From contig JAEZDJ010000065.1 of assembly GCA_023429565.1 (NCBI GenBank), positions 1 to 64,000 on the forward strand: a stretch of 64,000 nt of DNA. Direction: 5' to 3'. A model generated the notes under the pieces. That model saw nothing but the letters and a program-made list of their open reading frames with translations. It did no database searches and was not told the origin of the DNA. Source of the stretch: Actinomycetes bacterium (GTDB lineage Bacteria; Actinomycetota; Coriobacteriia; Coriobacteriales; Eggerthellaceae). The first letter of the stretch is position 1. Every line of letters starts with the position of its first letter. The position numbers were made by a program, and so were the translations under genes. This document shows, in pieces, positions 36,866-45,611 of the stretch.

Positions 36866-37669
36866 CTAGCCCCTCCCCGCTCCATCGCTCACCGACGTGA
36901 GCGGATCATCGTCAGACATGAGCAAATCTCCCGACCCCTCGACAAAGTGGATCCCCATGTCCCCAAATTGCTCGCTCTGTTCAATCGTCACCAGGGATCT
37001 CTTGTAGAGCTCAAGGACTGCCAAAAACGTCACGACGACCACAGGCGTCGGCGTGCGCGCGTCAACCAAATCAGAAAAGGCAAGGTTCTTTGCGCCCGCT
37101 ATCCTCCGATGGATGGCATGCATGTATCCTTCGACGGGTATGGGCTTTGCCGCTATATGCTCCGACTCGAGCAGAAACGCCTCGCGGCGGGCATAGGCGG
37201 CAGCGGCCGAAGCAGCAATTCCGTCGAGAGTCGTGCCCTTGAGGTAATCGGGCATGAGGCCAAGGAAGCAGGGATCGGGGCCAAAAGGACGGGAATGCAT
37301 GCGGCCTTCCGAGATGAAACGCGTATGCAGTGCGGCAGCGGCGTTCTTGTGCTGCTTGTAGACAAGCAGGCGTTCCACCAGCATGTCGCGAGCCTCGCTG
37401 GGCGCCAGCTCCTCCAGCTCGTCTTCCATCGCGTCCCGCTCGCGAGGCAGGAGACTCTCTGCCTTGATTTCAAGAAGGGTTGACGCCACCAGGAGAAAGT
37501 CGCTCGCCACATCGAGGTCGAGATTGTCCATGCGGGCCACCTCGGCCAGATACTGGTCGGCAATCTGAGCGATGGAGATGGCCCCGATGTCAACCTTTTG
37601 CCGGCTGACCAAATACAGCAACAGATCGAAGGGGCCCTCAAAACTGTCTATGCGCACCTTGTACGACAT
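36866..37669 (-). CDS. scpA: Segregation and condensation protein ScpA
   Basis: This 267-residue kleisin bridges the SMC heads. It begins MSYKVRIDSFEGPFDLLLYLV, the diagnostic N-terminal motif. KVDIGAISIAQIADQYL and LDVASDFLLVASTLLEIKA follow, and a C-terminal winged-helix part binds the other SMC head. Confidence 0.95.
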   Translation of the reverse strand: MSYKVRIDSFEGPFDLLLYLVSRQKVDIGAISIAQIADQYLAEVARMDNLDLDVASDFLLVASTLLEIKAESLLPRERDAMEDELEELAPSEARDMLVERLLVYKQHKNAAAALHTRFISEGRMHSRPFGPDPCFLGLMPDYLKGTTLDGIAASAAAAYARREAFLLESEHIAAKPIPVEGYMHAIHRRIAGAKNLAFSDLVDARTPTPVVVVTFLAVLELYKRSLVTIEQSEQFGDMGIHFVEGSGDLLMSDDDPLTSVSDGAGRG

Positions 37670-37677
37670 GGGCCACG

Positions 37678-38352
37678 CTAGACGTCAAAGGGGAACAGGA
37701 GGTTCGCCACATTTCCAGCCGTGGCATTGAGATACAAGCCGATGGGATTGAAGTTGAGGACGTAGGGCACCAGGATGACGGCGACCATGAAGATGGGGAA
37801 CGCATATCGCTGCACCTTGTAATAGGTCGGCAGGTATTTTCTCGGGAGGAAGAACGCGAAAATGGACGAGCCATCCAACGGAGGGATGGGCAAGAGGTTG
37901 AAGAACATGAGATAGAGGTTGATGAGAGCAAACATCGGCAAGAACATCAGATAGAAATAGGAGAACAGCTCGTTTTCCACCACAAGGGTATGCGCAGGCG
38001 CATACAGCACCCAAGCAATGATGGCGGCAAGAAAAGCCAGGACGAGGTTCGCGGCGGGACCCGCAAGGCCGACGATAAGGTCTCCCTTTCGGGGATCCTT
38101 GAAGTATGCCGGATTGTACGGAACAGGTTTCGCGTAGCCAAACACCGGCATGCTCATGGCCATAAGCAGCAGCGGCATGATGATCGTGCCGAAGGGGTCG
38201 ATATGCTTGAGCGGATTCATGGACAGGCGTCCGGCGCGTTTGGCGGTTGGATCACCCAGCTTATAGGCTGCGAGGCCATGCATGGCCTCATGGCACACGA
38301 TGGCTGGGATGAAGCTGAGTATGGAGCAGATGATATAGGGTATTGAAGTCAT
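37678..38352 (-). CDS. Site-2-protease family (M50) membrane metalloprotease
   Basis: The 224-residue protein has the zinc-protease motif HEAMH near the N-terminus and NLLPIPPLDGS in a later membrane span, with about six hydrophobic segments. This small M50 type (YwhC-like) commonly precedes scpA. ATG 38352 (MTSIPYIICSIL) fits the family, although the ribosome site is weak. The substrate is unknown. Confidence 0.88.
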   Translation of the reverse strand: MTSIPYIICSILSFIPAIVCHEAMHGLAAYKLGDPTAKRAGRLSMNPLKHIDPFGTIIMPLLLMAMSMPVFGYAKPVPYNPAYFKDPRKGDLIVGLAGPAANLVLAFLAAIIAWVLYAPAHTLVVENELFSYFYLMFLPMFALINLYLMFFNLLPIPPLDGSSIFAFFLPRKYLPTYYKVQRYAFPIFMVAVILVPYVLNFNPIGLYLNATAGNVANLLFPFDV

Positions 38353-38474
38353 AATGCCAAACAGTCTACCGCATCGCATCGCCAACCCCGTCCCGAACGG
38401 GGAAATTTCACAAGTGGAAACGCACCCGCCCTGGTGGCGCATCACAGAATCGGCCCCCGAATCGTCTGAGAGCC

Positions 38475-38936
38475 TTATTCCAAACCAGGGCACCCCCGCT
38501 GTCGGAGCGCTTCATAGGCGCCAATCGCCACGGCGTTCGAAAGGTTGAGGCTGCGCAAGCCAGCCCGCATGGGAATGCGGACGCAGCGGTCGGCGTAACG
38601 TTGAACAACGCCGTGGTCGAGGCCTCGACTCTCGCGACCAAACAGCAGAAACGCCTCCTCGCCGTAGCTCACGTCCGTGAACGCACGCGACGCCTGCCCT
38701 GTGAACAGGTGCAGCTCTCCCGTGCCATGAGCCTCGAGAAACGCCTCCACGCATGGCCAGCGCACGATGTCGACCTCATCCCAGTAGTCACAGCCCGCAC
38801 GCGCGAGGTTCCTCTGGGTCAAATGGAACCCCAAGGGTTCGACCACATGCAACCGCGCACCGATGCAGGCGCAGGTCCGCGCGACGTTTCCGGTGTTTTG
38901 CGGAATCTCCGGCTCAACCAGCACGATGTTCAGCAC
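38475..38936 (-). CDS. trmL: tRNA (cytidine/uridine-34-2'-O)-methyltransferase TrmL
   Basis: This is a 153-residue SPOUT methyltransferase. It starts MLNIVLVEPEIPQNTGNVAR and has FGRESRGLD and RIPMRAGLRSLNLSNAVAI, the knotted SAM site. The length is typical. It lies 9 bp after the ABC-F gene. Confidence 0.93.
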   Translation of the reverse strand: MLNIVLVEPEIPQNTGNVARTCACIGARLHVVEPLGFHLTQRNLARAGCDYWDEVDIVRWPCVEAFLEAHGTGELHLFTGQASRAFTDVSYGEEAFLLFGRESRGLDHGVVQRYADRCVRIPMRAGLRSLNLSNAVAIGAYEALRQRGCPGLE

Positions 38937-38945
38937 GTCAGCTCC

Positions 38946-41001
38946 TCAAAGGAGTTCCTGCTGGCGCGCCATTTCGGCCTCCAGCTCCTCCGTGAGCGCA
39001 AACCATTCCTCCTCGGCCGATGCCAGACGCCGCTTGAGGTCCGCGTGCTCGGCGACCGCATCAGAGCTGGCATCTTCGTTCATATAGAAGGCGGGATCGG
39101 CCATGAGCTCCAGCAACTCAGCCATGCGAACGCCATCACGCTCCATCTGCCGGTCCAGATCGGCAATGCGCTTGCGATGGTTCTTGAGCGCCGAATAGGC
39201 ACGATTGCGAGCCTCAGCCTCGCGACGCTTCTGGTCCTTCGTTTTCGGGGCGCTGCCGCGGGGTGCGGTCAAGTCAGACGCCTCGGCGTCGTGTCCAGGA
39301 CCGAGCGCCCTGGCCGGTTTCCCAGACGCACCCCTCCCGTTCGCCACGGCAGGAGCAGGTTTCTCCATCACCTCATCCACAAGGGAGGGTGAATCGGGAA
39401 CCGACCCGTCGGTCTGGCCGCTTTTGAAGAGGTAATAGCCGTAGTCACCATCGTAGTTCGACACTTTGCCCGGAACAACTTCGACGATGCGGTTCGCCAC
39501 GCCGCTGATGAGATGGCGGTCGTGCGTGATGAACACGATGGTTCCCTCGAAGACTTTAAGCGCCTGCTCGAGAATGTCGGCACTGGCAATGTCCAGATGG
39601 TTGGTCGGCTCGTCCAGGCAGAGCAGCGGGCTCGGCGCAACAAGCATCTTTGCCAAGGCGAGACGGCTTTTCTCGCCGCCAGAAAGCACGCCCACCTTCT
39701 TTTCGACGTCATCGCCCACAAACAGGAACGCCCCCAACAGCGTGCGAACCTGCGAGATGCTCCATCCCGGAGCCACGCGGTCCAGCTCCTCGAACACGGT
39801 GTTTCCCGCATACAGCTCTTCCAGCTGATGTTGGGCATAGTAGGTTTTGCTGACGTGCACGCCGTAGTCGATAGTGCCCGCGTCGGGCGAAAGCACGCCG
39901 GCAATCATCTTGAGCAAGGTTGATTTGCCGGATCCGTTCGGACCGACGAGCGCCACCTTGTCACCCCGGTAGAGCGTGAGGTTCAGGTCGTCATGCACGC
40001 GCTTCTCCCCGAAACCCTTTGCCACCCCCTCCATTCGCACCACCATGTCGCCTGTGCGGGGAGGTTGCTTGAAATTGAAATGAACCTTCTTCTTTTCCTC
40101 GGGAATCTCGATGCGTTTGATCTTCTCGAGCTTCTTGACACGGTCTTGGACCTGCTTTGCCTTGGTCGGTTTGTAGCGGAATTTCTCAACGAACGCCTCC
40201 ATGTGCGCGATCTCTTCCGCCTGCTTCGACGCCTCTGCGCGCAAACGCTCAATGCGCTCGGCGCGCGCCTTCAGGTAGGCGGTGTAGTTCCCGCGGTAGA
40301 GGCTCACCCCGCCGTTGTCGATCTCCGCAACCCGATCCACCATGTTGTCCATGAAAGCACGGTCGTGGCTGACCACGACCACGGTTCCCGAATAGCCCCG
40401 GAGGAAGCCCTCAAGCCATTTGACGCTCTCCAGGTCCAGGTGATTCGTCGGCTCGTCAAGCAGGAGCACCTCAGGGTTGCGGATGAGCAGTTTGGCCAGA
40501 GCGATGCGCATCTGCCAACCTCCCGAAAACCCCGCAGCCGAGCGTTTCATGTCCGCTTCCTTGAAGCCCAGGCCGAACAGCACGCCTCGCACCTTCGCCT
40601 CGATGGTGTAGCCGCCCAAGGCCTCGTAGGCGTCTCGGGCCCGGCCAGCCGCAGCCAGCTGCTGCTCCGTTGGATGGTCGCCCAGGTCAGACTCAAGCTT
40701 CTGGAGACGTTCCTCAGCTTCCAGCACCTCCACCTGGGAGGAGAGGACTTCTTCGAAGATGGGGCGGTCGCCCATCTCGATAGCCTCCTGTTCGAGATAT
40801 CCCACCCGAGCGCCTTTGGCGAACAGCACGCGGCCGTCGTCGGCGTCCTCTTCTCCGGTGATGATGTTGAGAAGCGGTCTTGCCTGCCCCGTTGGGGCCG
40901 ACGAGCGCCAGGCGGTCATATTCTTCCAGACGAAACGTCACGTCGGAAAACAACGTGCGTCCTCCAAATGACTTCGAGAGATGTTCGAGCTGCATGATCA
41001 T
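38946..41001 (-). pseudogene. ABC-F family ATPase with a frameshift in the first Walker A
   Basis: The gene encodes a dual-ATPase ABC-F protein (Uup/EttA class, ribosome-associated). From ATG 41001 the frame reads MIMQLEHLSKSFGG...GPNGAGKT and then shifts at about 40875. The correct continuation, [16 protein letters not shown], is in another frame and runs about 650 codons to 38946. That part has [26 protein letters not shown], a second Walker [25 protein letters not shown] and [11 protein letters not shown]. Either two bases were lost or one gained. The result is a split gene, unless this is a sequencing error or programmed shift. No downstream start gives an intact first ATPase domain. Confidence 0.85.
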
Positions 41002-41198
41002 GGTGTCGGTGTGCTTCCTTATGCGATGTCAACAAAACGGGACGCCGGCTTGCCGAACGTCCGCCTTCCCATGATAGCGGAAGAAGCCGTTTATGGAGAA
41101 GCGGCTTCTTCCTCCGCAAAAAAGCACCGAAATGAAGCATGCGGCATGCCGAGAGACCATCTGTCGAGGTCGAAATTCGAATTCAAAAAAGTAAGCCC

Positions 41199-41227
41199 TT
41201 GCGCACTCAAGCATCTACCGTTAGAAT
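41199..41227 (+). promoter_or_regulatory. Promoter of tRNA-Val
   Basis: TTGCGC (41199-41204) and TAGAAT (41222-41227) are separated by 17 bp, about 33 bp before the tRNA. A near-identical -35 box precedes tRNA-Asn in this window. Confidence 0.6.
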
Positions 41228-41259
41228 ACTTGAGCACGTTGAAATGAAAACGTCACTAT

Positions 41260-41334
41260 GGTCGCTTGGCTCAGCGGGAGAGCATCGCCTTCACACGGCG
41301 GGGGTCACAGGTTCAAATCCTGTAGCGACCACCA
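41260..41334 (+). tRNA. tRNA-Val (anticodon CAC)
   Basis: A full cloverleaf can be drawn. Acceptor GGTCGCT pairs with AGCGACC. The D-stem is GCTC/GAGC and the anticodon stem TCGCC/GGCGG has loop TTCACAC. The T-arm ACAGG/CCTGT has loop TTCAAAT. The CCA end is encoded. The anticodon CAC reads GUG. Confidence 0.93.
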
Positions 41335-41344
41335 GAAACTTGCA

Positions 41345-41378
41345 GGTCATCGGGTGCTTTTGTCCGATGACCTTTTTC
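41345..41378 (+). terminator. Terminator after tRNA-Val
   Basis: GGTCATCGG (41345-41353) and CCGATGACC (41364-41372) form a 9-bp stem followed by TTTTTC. Confidence 0.85.
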
Positions 41379-41392
41379 TTTTGCCCGCAGCA

Positions 41393-41905
41393 TCATTCAG
41401 ACAGCGTGAATTTCCACGAGCAGCTGCACGTGTCGTCGGTGACGTCCGGAAAGCAACTCAGACAGATGGCCGACAGACGGTCGTCGATGCCATGGGCAAA
41501 TGATGGATGCTCCAAAATGCCCACCGATTTGCAGGGATGATAGCCAAGCCCTTTGTCATGCCGGGCTTTTTGCACCCGACACACTTCGATGCGATAGATG
41601 ACGGCATCGCCTTCCCAGTGCACGCTGCTTTCGTTTGCGAGCGACTGGAAGCGAAGCGGCAGGGCAGCAGCCAGTCCTTCAAGGCCGGGACGCTCCCCCA
41701 ATCCGAGCAGTTTCTTGATCCGACGGGCTTCGGTGAGCCCGAACCGATCCCATGCCTCGATGTCGTAACGCATCGCCACGTCCATGCCGGCATCTTGCTC
41801 GACGGCCTGGAACCACACACCGTCGAGCGCGATGGCGTTCTTCGCATATGCCTCCACCAATGCTTCGAGCTTCTCTCTTGAAAGGCTTTTGACCGCCTCG
41901 TTCAT
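41393..41905 (-). CDS. Conserved hypothetical protein, Cys-rich C-terminus (DUF6125-like)
   Basis: The 170-residue cytosolic protein starts MNEAVKSLSREKLEALVEAYAK. It has a helical N-terminal half (IALDGVWFQAVEQDAG) and a C-terminal Cys-rich half with YRIEVCRVQKARHDKGLG, YHPCKSVGILE, AICLSCFPD and DTCSCSWKF. The cysteine pattern suggests metal or cluster binding. The overall layout resembles the DUF6125 group of anaerobes, which has no assigned function. ATG 41905 follows GGAAGGGG. Confidence 0.65.
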   Translation of the reverse strand: MNEAVKSLSREKLEALVEAYAKNAIALDGVWFQAVEQDAGMDVAMRYDIEAWDRFGLTEARRIKKLLGLGERPGLEGLAAALPLRFQSLANESSVHWEGDAVIYRIEVCRVQKARHDKGLGYHPCKSVGILEHPSFAHGIDDRLSAICLSCFPDVTDDTCSCSWKFTLSE

Positions 41906-42263
41906 GCCATCCCCTTCCACCGCATGCGTTTCGCTTCTCCAAACATGTCACGAGACCACGTGAGAAGGAAGCCCCTTCCCCGTCGCCTTCTCTGTCAGTA
42001 TAGGAGAGCAAGCTCGTGCCGTCGTCGGCCAACAAAAGGAGAATGGGGCATGTCCTGCCGGACACGAACCCATGACAACCCAAGATGCTGTCCAAGTCCT
42101 CCGCAAACGAACGGCGCAAAGTCCGTCCGGGGATTACGGGACGCGGCAAAGGGTTGCCTTGCGACGCACCGCTCATCGATGGGAGGACTGAGGTTTTCGC
42201 ACGAAGACCCATCGGTTCCGAACTTTGTCAACGAACGTGCATCCGCGTGTAAGATGACTGCAT
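41906..42263. other. Spacer of about 360 bp without a recognised gene
   Basis: No convincing coding sequence, RNA gene or terminator with T-run is visible. The open frames across it have no recognisable similarity. It presumably holds the promoter of the downstream minus-strand gene at 41905, but I see no clear pair of boxes. Confidence 0.4.
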
Positions 42264-43313
42264 CTATCCACCTGACGGGCCGGAACGACGAACCGCCCAG
42301 GCGTCCAGAAACGAAAGGGTGTCGCCCAGCGCGGCCAAAGCCGTGTCTTCGTCGAGGAAAAACTGGTACTCGTGATGGACCGTCTGTCCGTCTCGGTCAA
42401 AAAAGCGAGACACCGTGGGAACGCCGTGGGCATCCAAGGCGGCAAGCAGGACCCGTGCCTGCGATTCAAACGATCCGGTATTGCCATCGGTCACGTAGGT
42501 TGGCGGAAAATGCTCGGACGCCTGCAACGCTAACGAGACCTGGGCAAGTGCGGCATCATCCCTCCAATCCCGCCGGCCCATATACGCCCATCCGATCTGC
42601 CCAAAAAGAAAGCTGAGGACCGGGTCTTTGACCTCTGCAAGTTCAGCGAGGTCATAAGGCCCGCAATAAAGAAGCATGCCCTTGATGCCGGTCTCTCCCA
42701 AACAGCGCTCGATGCCCATCTGGTCAGCAAGGCGGCAATCGGTCTCGACAGCAGCGTACTGGCCCGCTATCTGAGCTCCGGCGGAATCGCCCGCAAGGCA
42801 GAATGCGTCAAAATCGATGGCATACCGATCCCCATGGACAAGGAGGAAGTCGATGCACTCGCCAACCTGCACGACCGGAGCGGGATAGATCGTCTCGGGA
42901 GCCAGCGCATAGTTCATGACGAAGACGTTGTGGCCCTGCTGAGCCAATGCGCTCGCAAAATTGGCCACATCACCCTTGTCTCCCCCAACGAAGGCGCCGC
43001 CATGCACCCAAAGCACCGTCGCCCGCGGCGTTCCGAAACGAGGACGGTAAAGATCGACGGTGTTCTGCGGAAATCTCGAGGGGTAGACCAAGTCGACCTC
43101 AATCAGGATGTCTTTGTCATCCACAACCCCGCAAGACGACTTCGCATAGGCAGGATCCCTGAAAAGGGCTCTGATGAAACGAGCAACCGGAACAGGAGTT
43201 GCGCGAGTGGCCAAGCAAGCAGCAAGGGCGATGCCCCCAACGAGACCGGCTGAGCCAGCAAGGACCCGCATCCAAAGCGGAGATCGGCCACCCGACAATA
43301 GCCCAACGCTCAT
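42264..43313 (-). CDS. Alpha/beta-hydrolase (HSL-type esterase/lipase), membrane-anchored
   Basis: The 349-residue protein starts MSVGLLSGGRSPLWMR and has an N-terminal hydrophobic segment (VLAGSAGLVGGIALAACLA), suggesting an anchor or signal peptide. The catalytic domain carries the oxyanion motif HGGAFVGGD and nucleophile elbow GDSAGAQ, with a C-terminal His in DGQTVHHEYQ. These are the marks of hormone-sensitive-lipase-type esterases. ATG 43313 is preceded by AGGTGG. The substrate is unknown. Confidence 0.8.
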   Translation of the reverse strand: MSVGLLSGGRSPLWMRVLAGSAGLVGGIALAACLATRATPVPVARFIRALFRDPAYAKSSCGVVDDKDILIEVDLVYPSRFPQNTVDLYRPRFGTPRATVLWVHGGAFVGGDKGDVANFASALAQQGHNVFVMNYALAPETIYPAPVVQVGECIDFLLVHGDRYAIDFDAFCLAGDSAGAQIAGQYAAVETDCRLADQMGIERCLGETGIKGMLLYCGPYDLAELAEVKDPVLSFLFGQIGWAYMGRRDWRDDAALAQVSLALQASEHFPPTYVTDGNTGSFESQARVLLAALDAHGVPTVSRFFDRDGQTVHHEYQFFLDEDTALAALGDTLSFLDAWAVRRSGPSGG

Positions 43314-43637
43314 GCACACCACCTCAACTCTCATTTGGCATAAGGAGATTGTACCTGAGAAAGTGGGCATGAAGGGGTATTCGTCCTGGAGGAACCTGGG
43401 GTGGCCCAGATGGCGTGCCGCCAGACGTCGTCAACCCACTCCACACAGCCGGTGCGAACCTTGGCTTGCGGCCTCCAAGATGGCGCCCCAAGCCATCGAA
43501 TCCACCCGCGGCCGCAATTGAAAGCCACGGAGATCGAGAGCGATCCTGAAAGAAAAGGCCGCACTGTCCCCAACTTGAAAAGAAAAAGGTGGAAACGGTA
43601 CACTATGCTTGTAGGCAACTCGAGGAAGGGGCGAAAA
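43314..43637. other. Divergent spacer with one promoter candidate
   Basis: About 320 bp between the esterase start and a small plus-strand gene. Apart from the promoter at 43575-43604 I see no gene or structured element. A long frame upstream of the small gene has no protein-like character. Confidence 0.4.
43575..43604 (+). promoter_or_regulatory. Promoter candidate for the 67-residue protein
   Basis: TTGAAA (43575-43580) and TACACT (43599-43604) are separated by 18 bp. The -10 lies 33 bp before ATG 43638. Confidence 0.5.
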
Positions 43638-43841
43638 ATGGACAGACTGACAAGATGGTTTGGAGACGAGGCCACCGCGCCATCAAATCCCAACGCCGCG
43701 ATCCAACGTTGCTGCGAATACGAGGACAGCATGCTTTCGCCGGCAGGAGTGCAAAGGCTGATCGCCCTCTGCCCGGATGGCTATGAATCCATACTCAAGA
43801 CCAAGGACAAGGATCTGCTGGTCGTAGGCACCATCTGGTAG
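43638..43841 (+). CDS. Small protein of unknown function (67 residues)
   Basis: The product starts MDRLTRWFGDEATAPSNPN and ends KTKDKDLLVVGTIW. It has a Cys pair (RCCEYED) and a helical middle (SPAGVQRLIALCPDGYES). ATG 43638 has GGAAGGGG 6 bp upstream and a promoter further up, which favours a real gene. I do not recognise the family. It sits in front of trpS but is separated from it by about 200 bp. Confidence 0.55.
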   Translation: MDRLTRWFGDEATAPSNPNAAIQRCCEYEDSMLSPAGVQRLIALCPDGYESILKTKDKDLLVVGTIW

Positions 43842-44039
43842 AGCGCCCCACATGCTCGACTATCCTTTCAAACCTTTGCGTTTTGCCAGCATTCTCCCGG
43901 GCCCCTCCCCGTCGCGCTTCGCCCGAAGCGGATCGCCCGAGAGGAAGTCCACGCAGGTTTTCGCTGATCGGCAAAAGGGAAGAAACGCTATACTGGTGCA
44001 ATACCGCTTTTGCATAGAGATCAAAGGAAGAACACTGCC

Positions 44040-45086
44040 ATGAGCATCGACAGCTTTGAGGCGAGCCGCAAGCGCTCGGACGAGATTCGCGCTGAACTGC
44101 CTGTCCACCCAGAAAAGTACACCATGCTGACCGGCGACCGCCCGACCGGTAGATTGCACCTGGGCCACTACTTCGGTACCATCCGTGAACGCGTCGCTTT
44201 GCAGGACCTGGGAATAACCACACGCGTCATCATCGCCGACTACCAGGTCATCACCGACCGCGACACCACAGAGCACATCCAGGACAACGTGTACAACATG
44301 GTCCTGGACTACCTCGCCTGTGGCCTCGACCCTCAAAAAACCCTGATTTTCACCCACTCCGCCGTTCCTGCCCTGAATCAGCTCATGCTTCCTTTTCTGT
44401 CCTTGGTCACCGAGGCCGAGCTGCAGCGCAACCCCACGGTCAAGTCGGAAATGGAGGCATCGGGCCACGCCTTGACAGGACTGCTGCTCACCTATCCCGT
44501 GCACCAGGCGTGCGACATCCTGTTCTGCAAGGGCAACATCGTGCCCGTCGGCAAGGACCAGCTGCCGCACATCGAACAAACCCGCCTCATCGCGCGCCGC
44601 TTCAACGAGCGCTACAGCAACGTGTTCCCCGAACCCGAGGGCGTGCTGAACGATGCGGTCGAGATTCCCGGACTCGACGGGCGCAAGATGTCGAAGAGCT
44701 ACGGCAACGCCATCAGCCTCTGCCTGAGCGACGAGGAGACGACGAAGCTCATCAAGAAATCGAAAACCGATTCTGAGCGCATGATCAGCTACGACAAGGA
44801 GAATCGTCCCGGCGTCTCTGCCCTGCTGACCACAGCCTCCCTCTGCACCGGGCGCACGGAAGAAGATATCGCCTCCGAAATTGCCGATGCTGGCTCCGGA
44901 ACGCTCAAGAAATACGTCGCAGAAAGCGTGAACGACTACCTCGCTCCCATCCGCGCACGCCGCCGCGAGCTCGAAAAGGACATGAGCTACATCAAAGACG
45001 TGCTGCATGAAGGAAACCGCCAGGCAAACGCGATCGCCGAAGCTACGCTCGACGAGGTTCGCGAGGCCATGGGCATGGTGTACTAG
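44040..45086 (+). CDS. trpS: Tryptophanyl-tRNA synthetase
   Basis: This 348-residue class I synthetase charges tRNA-Trp. It has GDRPTGRLHLGHYFGT (the HIGH-type HLGH) and the GRKMSKSYGNAI (KMSKS) motif. The tryptophan-binding region PVHQACDILFC is present. ATG 44040 (MSIDSFEASR) is preferred over an in-frame ATG at 44010, and AAGGAAG lies upstream. A TATACT at 43989-43994 may be its -10 box. Confidence 0.95.
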   Translation: MSIDSFEASRKRSDEIRAELPVHPEKYTMLTGDRPTGRLHLGHYFGTIRERVALQDLGITTRVIIADYQVITDRDTTEHIQDNVYNMVLDYLACGLDPQKTLIFTHSAVPALNQLMLPFLSLVTEAELQRNPTVKSEMEASGHALTGLLLTYPVHQACDILFCKGNIVPVGKDQLPHIEQTRLIARRFNERYSNVFPEPEGVLNDAVEIPGLDGRKMSKSYGNAISLCLSDEETTKLIKKSKTDSERMISYDKENRPGVSALLTTASLCTGRTEEDIASEIADAGSGTLKKYVAESVNDYLAPIRARRRELEKDMSYIKDVLHEGNRQANAIAEATLDEVREAMGMVY

Positions 45087-45140
45087 GCACTGAATTCGCA
45101 CTGTCTCTTCTGCATGTTTTCTGAACCAGATCATCGATTC

Positions 45141-45170
45141 TTGGCACGAGACGGCATTTTAGGATAGAAT
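45141..45170 (+). promoter_or_regulatory. Promoter of the CAU tRNA gene
   Basis: TTGGCA (45141-45146) and TAGAAT (45165-45170) have an 18-bp spacer. The tRNA starts 20 bp after the -10 box. Confidence 0.65.
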
Positions 45171-45189
45171 AGCTGAGCGCTTTGCACAG

Positions 45190-45264
45190 GGGCCTATAGC
45201 TCAATGGTGGAGCAGGGGACTCATAATCCCTTGGTTGCAGGTTCGAATCCTGCTGGGCCCACCA
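45190..45264 (+). tRNA. tRNA with anticodon CAU (probably Ile2, possibly elongator Met)
   Basis: Acceptor GGGCCTA pairs with TGGGCCC, allowing one G-T pair. The anticodon stem GGGGA/TCCCT has loop CTCATAA. The T-arm GCAGG/CCTGC has loop TTCGAAT, and CCA is encoded. The GGGCCTATAGCTCA start and CTCATAA loop resemble tRNA-Ile(CAU), whose C34 is changed to lysidine by TilS. Elongator tRNA-Met cannot be excluded. Confidence 0.9.
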
Positions 45265-45274
45265 TCATCATGTC

Positions 45275-45305
45275 AAGCCAGTTCCTTTAGGAGCTGGCTT
45301 TTTTT
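45275..45305 (+). terminator. Terminator after the CAU tRNA
   Basis: AAGCCAG and CTGGCTT form the stem (extended by TTCC/GGAG), followed by a long T-run. Confidence 0.9.
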
Positions 45306-45611
45306 GTTGTTCCTAGCCAAGCGTCGACACACGTTCAACAATCCAAGATGAAGGAATGACCGGAGCAGCATCCGTCCCCGCCACACAGCACCACAAAACA
45401 ACCCCATCGTATCCTCCGACATCTGTGCCCTTGATGAACCTCTTTCCATCCGCCTCGCCCATTGTTTATAATCGCACGGAGTTCGAAGCGCGATGCCTGG
45501 CATGCAGATCCATGCATCACCGTGCGCACCCCTGCCCCGCACCACCCCCCTGCAGCACCCGACCTGCCCCTCATGACAGACACAGATCAGGTTGTACCAG
45601 AAGGGAACGCC
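45306..45611 (+). promoter_or_regulatory. Leader of the kinase-phosphatase-RLP operon
   Basis: This 306-bp region has no gene. A TATAAT lies at 45467-45472 with a weak TTTCCA (45443-45448) 18 bp before it. The palindrome ATGCC-T-GGCAT (45493-45503) lies about 20 bp downstream of the -10 and could be an operator. The resulting leader would be about 130 nt. I see no known riboswitch fold. Confidence 0.45.

Noticed and set aside
38386..38402. CCCCG/CGGGG hairpin between trmL and the M50 gene as a terminator
   Set aside because: The stem is only 5 bp and no T-run follows on the minus strand.
43860..45134. 424-codon open frame on the minus strand opposite trpS
   Set aside because: It is the antisense of a highly conserved synthetase gene in GC-rich DNA, has no ribosome site and no recognisable domain.
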